Assembly (NCBI RefSeq): GCF_018271975.1
Contig: NZ_JAGUCN010000015.1
Span: 86,757-150,756, forward strand
Reading direction: 5' to 3'
DNA: 64,000 nt
Origin: Carboxylicivirga mesophila
Lineage (GTDB): Bacteria; Bacteroidota; Bacteroidia; Bacteroidales; Marinilabiliaceae
A program made the position numbers and the translations under genes. Under the pieces are notes generated by a model that worked only from the letters and a program-made list of their open reading frames with translations, was not told the origin of the DNA and did no database searches. Positions 63,891 through 64,000 of this stretch are shown here, one piece after another. The number at the start of each line of letters is the position of its first letter. The first letter of the stretch is position 1.

Positions 63891-64000
63891 GGTATATTTG
63901 TTTTTATTAATAACCGATTAAATATATATTCAACCTCGCTGAGGTTGATTGGTTATTTACATTGCACTTATCTACAAATATTTATCTCCGCTGGAGATAA
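63891..64000 (+). repeat. Two REP-like palindromes upstream of the operon
   Basis: TCAACCTCGCTGAGGTTGA (63930-63948) and TTATCTCCGCTGGAGATAA (63982-64000) are perfect dyads with a GCT loop. The first is preceded by TATATTCAACC, the same lead-in as the REP at 59938, tying them to the nearby RAYT. No -7 box is visible for the 771-residue gene. Confidence 0.6.

Overview
The window reads as a chromosome segment from a member of the Bacteroidota, most likely a marine, facultatively anaerobic Bacteroidales/Marinilabiliales-type bacterium. The evidence is the set of typical Bacteroidota families (BatA/BatB-BatC/BatD aerotolerance operon, Bacteroidota-type LptD, a Wzc-like tyrosine kinase), many upstream boxes matching the Bacteroidota -7 element TAnnTTTG (two with a good -33 element 19 bases away), a tmRNA tag reading GENNYALAA, and an NfnAB/rubrerythrin/rubredoxin gene set that fits oxygen-limited life. 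The genus is an inference; no rRNA is present.

Layout. 1-6.0 kb: truncated aminotransferase, a small membrane protein, a GT2 glycosyltransferase, a Wzz/BY-kinase for surface polysaccharide and an amidohydrolase homologue that has lost its metal ligands. 6.1-13.4 kb: EamA transporter, a probable structured non-coding RNA, a TPR-popT-aroE operon, truA, NTF2-like protein, pcm and glutathione peroxidase. 13.4-24.3 kb: M3 peptidase, dnaA, an MCE protein and an amidase (both with SPOR-like tails), lptD, ridA and the rpsF-rpsR-rplI operon. 24.5-31.2 kb: nfnA-nfnB-dihydroorotate-dehydrogenase-like operon, flavin reductase-rubredoxin fusion, rubrerythrin, aminotransferase, MaoC hydratase. 31.6-41.6 kb: GH31 and GH13 glucan enzymes, TrhA, a folP-cdaA-SDR operon (c-di-AMP synthesis), malate dehydrogenase and an unusual membrane-anchored repeat protein.

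41.7-48.1 kb: tmRNA followed by a signalling island: a PocR-PAS-PAS histidine kinase with its LuxR-type regulator, facing a second PAS kinase, a CheC-like phosphatase and two single-domain receivers. 48.5-55.0 kb: six-gene Bat/MoxR operon. 55.2-57.8 kb: AraC regulator and a secreted sulfatase.

58-64 kb is the accessory end: an orphan secreted protein, a Trypco2-like small protein, a REP-associated Y1 transposase bracketed by inverted REP palindromes and sitting beside a tandem array of about 110-115 bp units, then a three-gene operon made of a 771-residue protein of unknown family without a signal peptide, a holin-like membrane protein and a DUF5675-SH3 cell-wall protein. That operon, which looks like an effector plus a holin/wall-enzyme release module, is the best candidate for an undescribed system in the window.
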